DNA of 64,000 nucleotides from an uncultured Alphaproteobacteria bacterium (GTDB taxonomy: Bacteria > Pseudomonadota > Alphaproteobacteria > Pelagibacterales > Pelagibacteraceae). Every line of letters begins with the position of its first letter. Position 1 is the first letter of the stretch. The DNA is taken from assembly GCA_903869725.1 (NCBI GenBank), contig CAIQAD010000017.1, forward strand, positions 1-64,000. The letters are read 5' to 3'. The notes beneath the pieces were generated by a model that did no database searches, was not told where the DNA came from, and worked only from the letters and a program-made list of their open reading frames with translations. The translations under genes were made by a program, and so were the position numbers. This document shows positions 61,780-64,000 of this stretch, one piece after another.

Positions 61780-62523
61780 TTAGTCAATGCGCTTAGCGCT
61801 TTTATACTTGATAAAAGAACTTATAATTCCAGATAATGTTCTAATTTCCTGAGTAGATAGCAGACTTCGATGAAATATGTTTTTAATATTCATAATCATT
61901 AACTTGCGTTTCTCTTCTGGCTTTAAAAAACCAACTTTATCGAGATTATCTATTAAAAACTTTAAAAATATTTGAACTTCTTTTTTACTAGCATCATCAC
62001 TTCGATATAAATTTTTAAATGAGTAACTAGGCTTTTTAGCATAAACAAAAAGATTATAGGCAAATACCGAAATAGCATGTGAAAGATTTAAAGATTTGAA
62101 TTTAATATTTGTTGGGATATTTACTAAATAATTTGCATTTTCTAAATCTTGATTACTTAAGCCAGAAGACTCTGGACCAAATAAAATGCCAATATTTTTT
62201 TTATTACTAAAAGTATTTATTAATTTTAAAGCCTCATCTAAATTTAATATTTTTTTATTAACCGATCTACTTCTTGAGGTTGTTGCAAACACATAATGCA
62301 GATCTTCAACTGCTTGATCATTTTGTGTAAATATTTTCGCGTTATCAATTACATCTTTTGCTTCAACTGCAGTTGCACGAGCTTTTTTATTCGGCCAAGA
62401 ATCTCTTGGATTAATCAATCTTAAATTTTCACAATTAAAATTTTTCAAGACTCTAGCGCTAGCGCCAATGTTTTCACCAAGTTGTGGTCGTATTAAAACA
62501 AAATGAATATTTTTCAGCAGCAT
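61780..62523 (-). CDS. trmJ: tRNA (cytidine/uridine-2'-O-)-methyltransferase TrmJ
   Basis: 247 residues. SPOUT fold: 'VLIRPQLGENIGASARVLKN', 'GILFGPESSGLSNQDLENA' and 'FKSLNLSHAISVFAYNLF' (knot). TrmJ methylates position 32 of several tRNAs. N-terminal SPOUT domain followed by a helical extension, as in TrmJ and unlike TrmL. Its ATG overlaps the stop of the citramalate synthase gene by one base. Confidence 0.88.
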   Translation of the reverse strand: MLLKNIHFVLIRPQLGENIGASARVLKNFNCENLRLINPRDSWPNKKARATAVEAKDVIDNAKIFTQNDQAVEDLHYVFATTSRSRSVNKKILNLDEALKLINTFSNKKNIGILFGPESSGLSNQDLENANYLVNIPTNIKFKSLNLSHAISVFAYNLFVYAKKPSYSFKNLYRSDDASKKEVQIFLKFLIDNLDKVGFLKPEEKRKLMIMNIKNIFHRSLLSTQEIRTLSGIISSFIKYKSAKRID

Positions 62524-64000
62524 TACAAATTTGCTGGAGCTTTTTCCTTAAACAATTTGTAATCAATACTATCAATCAAGGCTTTAAACGAAGCATCTAT
62601 AATATTTGGAGAAACTCCGATCGTAAACCAAACCTCACCGCTATCATCTGTGCTTTCGATTGAAACTCTAGTAGTTGCATTTGTGCCAGTATTTAAAATT
62701 CTTACTTTATAATCTAAAAGTTTTAAATCTTTTAAATACTTTGCATATTTGCTGATATTGTTTGAATTGGAACGAATAGCATTATCCATAGCATTAACAG
62801 GTCCGTTTCCTGCTCCTTCGCATGTGATGTCTTTGTTATCAACTTGTAAAACCACTTTTGCAAATGATTGTATTTTTTCGTCATCTAATAATTTCTCAAC
62901 TTTAACTTCATATTTCTTAATTTTTAAATAATCAGGAACCTGTCCTAATAATCTTCTTGTTAACAATTCAAACGAAGCATCAGCGCCATCATAAGAATAA
63001 CCAATGAATTCGCGCTCTTTAACCTGATCTAATAATTTTTGAACCTTAGGATCGTTTTTATTAATTTTAATTTTTAGTTTTTCCAAACGTGCAAGAATAT
63101 TAGACTTTCCAGATTGATCGGAAACTACCACTGATCGCACATTGCCTACCGCTTTAGGATCAATATGCTCGTATGTTTTTGGATTTTTTTCAACTGCAGA
63201 CACATGTAGTCCACCTTTGTGAGAAAAAGCAGAAGCTCCAACATAAGCTGCATGATTATTAGGTTTTCTATTTAAAATTTCATCTAATAATCTTGAACAT
63301 TCAGTTAAATGTTTAATATTTTTTTCTTTAATAGAAATTTCAAACTTATCTTTAAAATAATTTTTAAATAATAAAGTTGGTATAATAGATACTAAATTTG
63401 CATTACCGCACCTTTCGCCAAGACCATTTAAGGTTCCTTGTACATGACGAACGCCAGCTTTTACAGCGGCTAAAGTATTAGCAACTGCATTTTCAGTATC
63501 ATTATGCGTATGAATGCCTAAATTTTTTCCAGGAATTACTTTTGTTACTCCCGTAACTATCTCTTCAATCTCAAAAGGTAATGTTCCACCATTAGTATCA
63601 CATAGAACAATCCAGCGAGCTCCATTGTCATAGGCTGCTTTTATGCATTGTAACGCATATTGTTTGTTATTTTTATAACCATCAAAAAAATGCTCTGCAT
63701 CAAATAAAAACTCTTTTTTATTTTTTACAAAATGTTTTGTTGTTTCAATGATATTTTCTAAATTTTCTGCTTTTGAAATTCCAAGAGCTACGTCCACATG
63801 AAAATCCCAAGTTTTACCTACGATGCAGACCGATTTAGTATTTGCATTTAATATTGCAGATAATCCAGGATCATTTGCAGCGCTTCTGCCTGATCGCTTT
63901 GTCATTCCAAAAGCAACTAATGTAGAATTTTTAAATTTTGGTGCATCATTAAAAAATTTAGTATCACTTGGATTTGCCCCAGGCCAACCAGCTTCGATGT
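62523..64000 (-). CDS. cimA: (R)-citramalate synthase CimA, partial (start lies beyond the window)
   Basis: About 492 residues are visible, open to the right edge. TIM-barrel parts: 'IEAGWPGANPSDTKFF' at the edge, 'LCDTNGGTLPFEI', metal site 'LGIHTHNDTENAVANTL' and 'HVQGTLNGLGERCGNANLVS'. The C-terminal regulatory (LeuA dimer) domain has 'DADASFELLTRR'-type 'GADASFELLTRRLLG'. Makes citramalate from pyruvate and acetyl-CoA, a threonine-independent route to isoleucine. 2-isopropylmalate synthase is a relative, but the WPGANP motif and length favour CimA. Confidence 0.88.
   Translation of the reverse strand, partial: IEAGWPGANPSDTKFFNDAPKFKNSTLVAFGMTKRSGRSAANDPGLSAILNANTKSVCIVGKTWDFHVDVALGISKAENLENIIETTKHFVKNKKEFLFDAEHFFDGYKNNKQYALQCIKAAYDNGARWIVLCDTNGGTLPFEIEEIVTGVTKVIPGKNLGIHTHNDTENAVANTLAAVKAGVRHVQGTLNGLGERCGNANLVSIIPTLLFKNYFKDKFEISIKEKNIKHLTECSRLLDEILNRKPNNHAAYVGASAFSHKGGLHVSAVEKNPKTYEHIDPKAVGNVRSVVVSDQSGKSNILARLEKLKIKINKNDPKVQKLLDQVKEREFIGYSYDGADASFELLTRRLLGQVPDYLKIKKYEVKVEKLLDDEKIQSFAKVVLQVDNKDITCEGAGNGPVNAMDNAIRSNSNNISKYAKYLKDLKLLDYKVRILNTGTNATTRVSIESTDDSGEVWFTIGVSPNIIDASFKALIDSIDYKLFKEKAPANL

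Overview
This 64 kb window is a gene-dense, strongly AT-rich (roughly 30% GC by eye) bacterial chromosome segment. Gene content, gene order and protein style (Lys/Asn/Ile-rich proteins, 0-10 nt spacers, many ATGA or TAATG overlaps, no mobile elements) fit a streamlined alphaproteobacterium of the SAR11 clade (Pelagibacterales). I cannot fix the subclade from sequence alone. No stretch longer than 300 bases lacks a gene; the largest gaps (about 145-195 nt: 18335-18521, 31105-31297, 34942-35131, 47311-47453, 51366-51510) hold promoters and leaders.

Layout. 1-824 (+): end of a probable panC and lipB. 810-31104 (-): one almost unbroken block on the minus strand that, in transcription order, runs tRNA-Tyr, tRNA-Gly, tuf, tRNA-Trp, secE, nusG, rplK, rplA, rplJ, rplL, rpoB, rpoC, rpsL, rpsG, fusA, then the S10, spc and alpha ribosomal operons (rpsJ to rplQ, with secY and adk), then crcB and a frameshifted rluC-type pseudouridine synthase. 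This is the rif, str, S10, spc and alpha clusters joined end to end. rpmD, infA, rpmJ and the str-operon copy of tuf are absent from their usual slots.

31298-39366 is an accessory-looking stretch: rlmB, marC, tRNA-Asp, a frameshifted gamma-glutamylcyclotransferase-like gene, tRNA-Val, an ATP-grasp protein of unknown substrate, a dienelactone-hydrolase-family protein, a photolyase-related protein whose two domains seem to be in swapped order, the catalase-peroxidase katG, and a TauE/SafE exporter. Peroxide and UV damage are a plausible common theme.

39367-45454 (-) is the protein quality-control cluster lon, clpX, clpP, tig, headed by tRNA-Leu(UAG); lon has a heat-shock-sigma-like promoter. 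45582-52592 holds a small membrane protein, the NAD(P)HX repair enzyme, glnA (with the only clear intrinsic terminator seen), parE, a small lipoprotein, tRNA-Leu(UAA) and a split chromate transporter pair. 52579-55370 has a uracil-DNA glycosylase lacking its usual cluster cysteines, a CinA-N/MoaB-like protein, sfsA and map. 55404-61134 (+) is a purine operon (purB, purC, purS, purQ, purL) followed by bolA and a monothiol glutaredoxin. 61126-64000 (-) has rpsD, trmJ and the downstream part of a citramalate synthase gene that continues past the window.

I did not find a clearly new multi-gene system. The best leads are the apparently permuted photolyase, the cluster-less family-4 UDG, a tandem AUG-UAA start-stop repeat between rpsJ and rplC, two homopolymer frameshifts in otherwise intact genes, and the almost complete absence of room for terminators or ribosomal-protein leader regulators.
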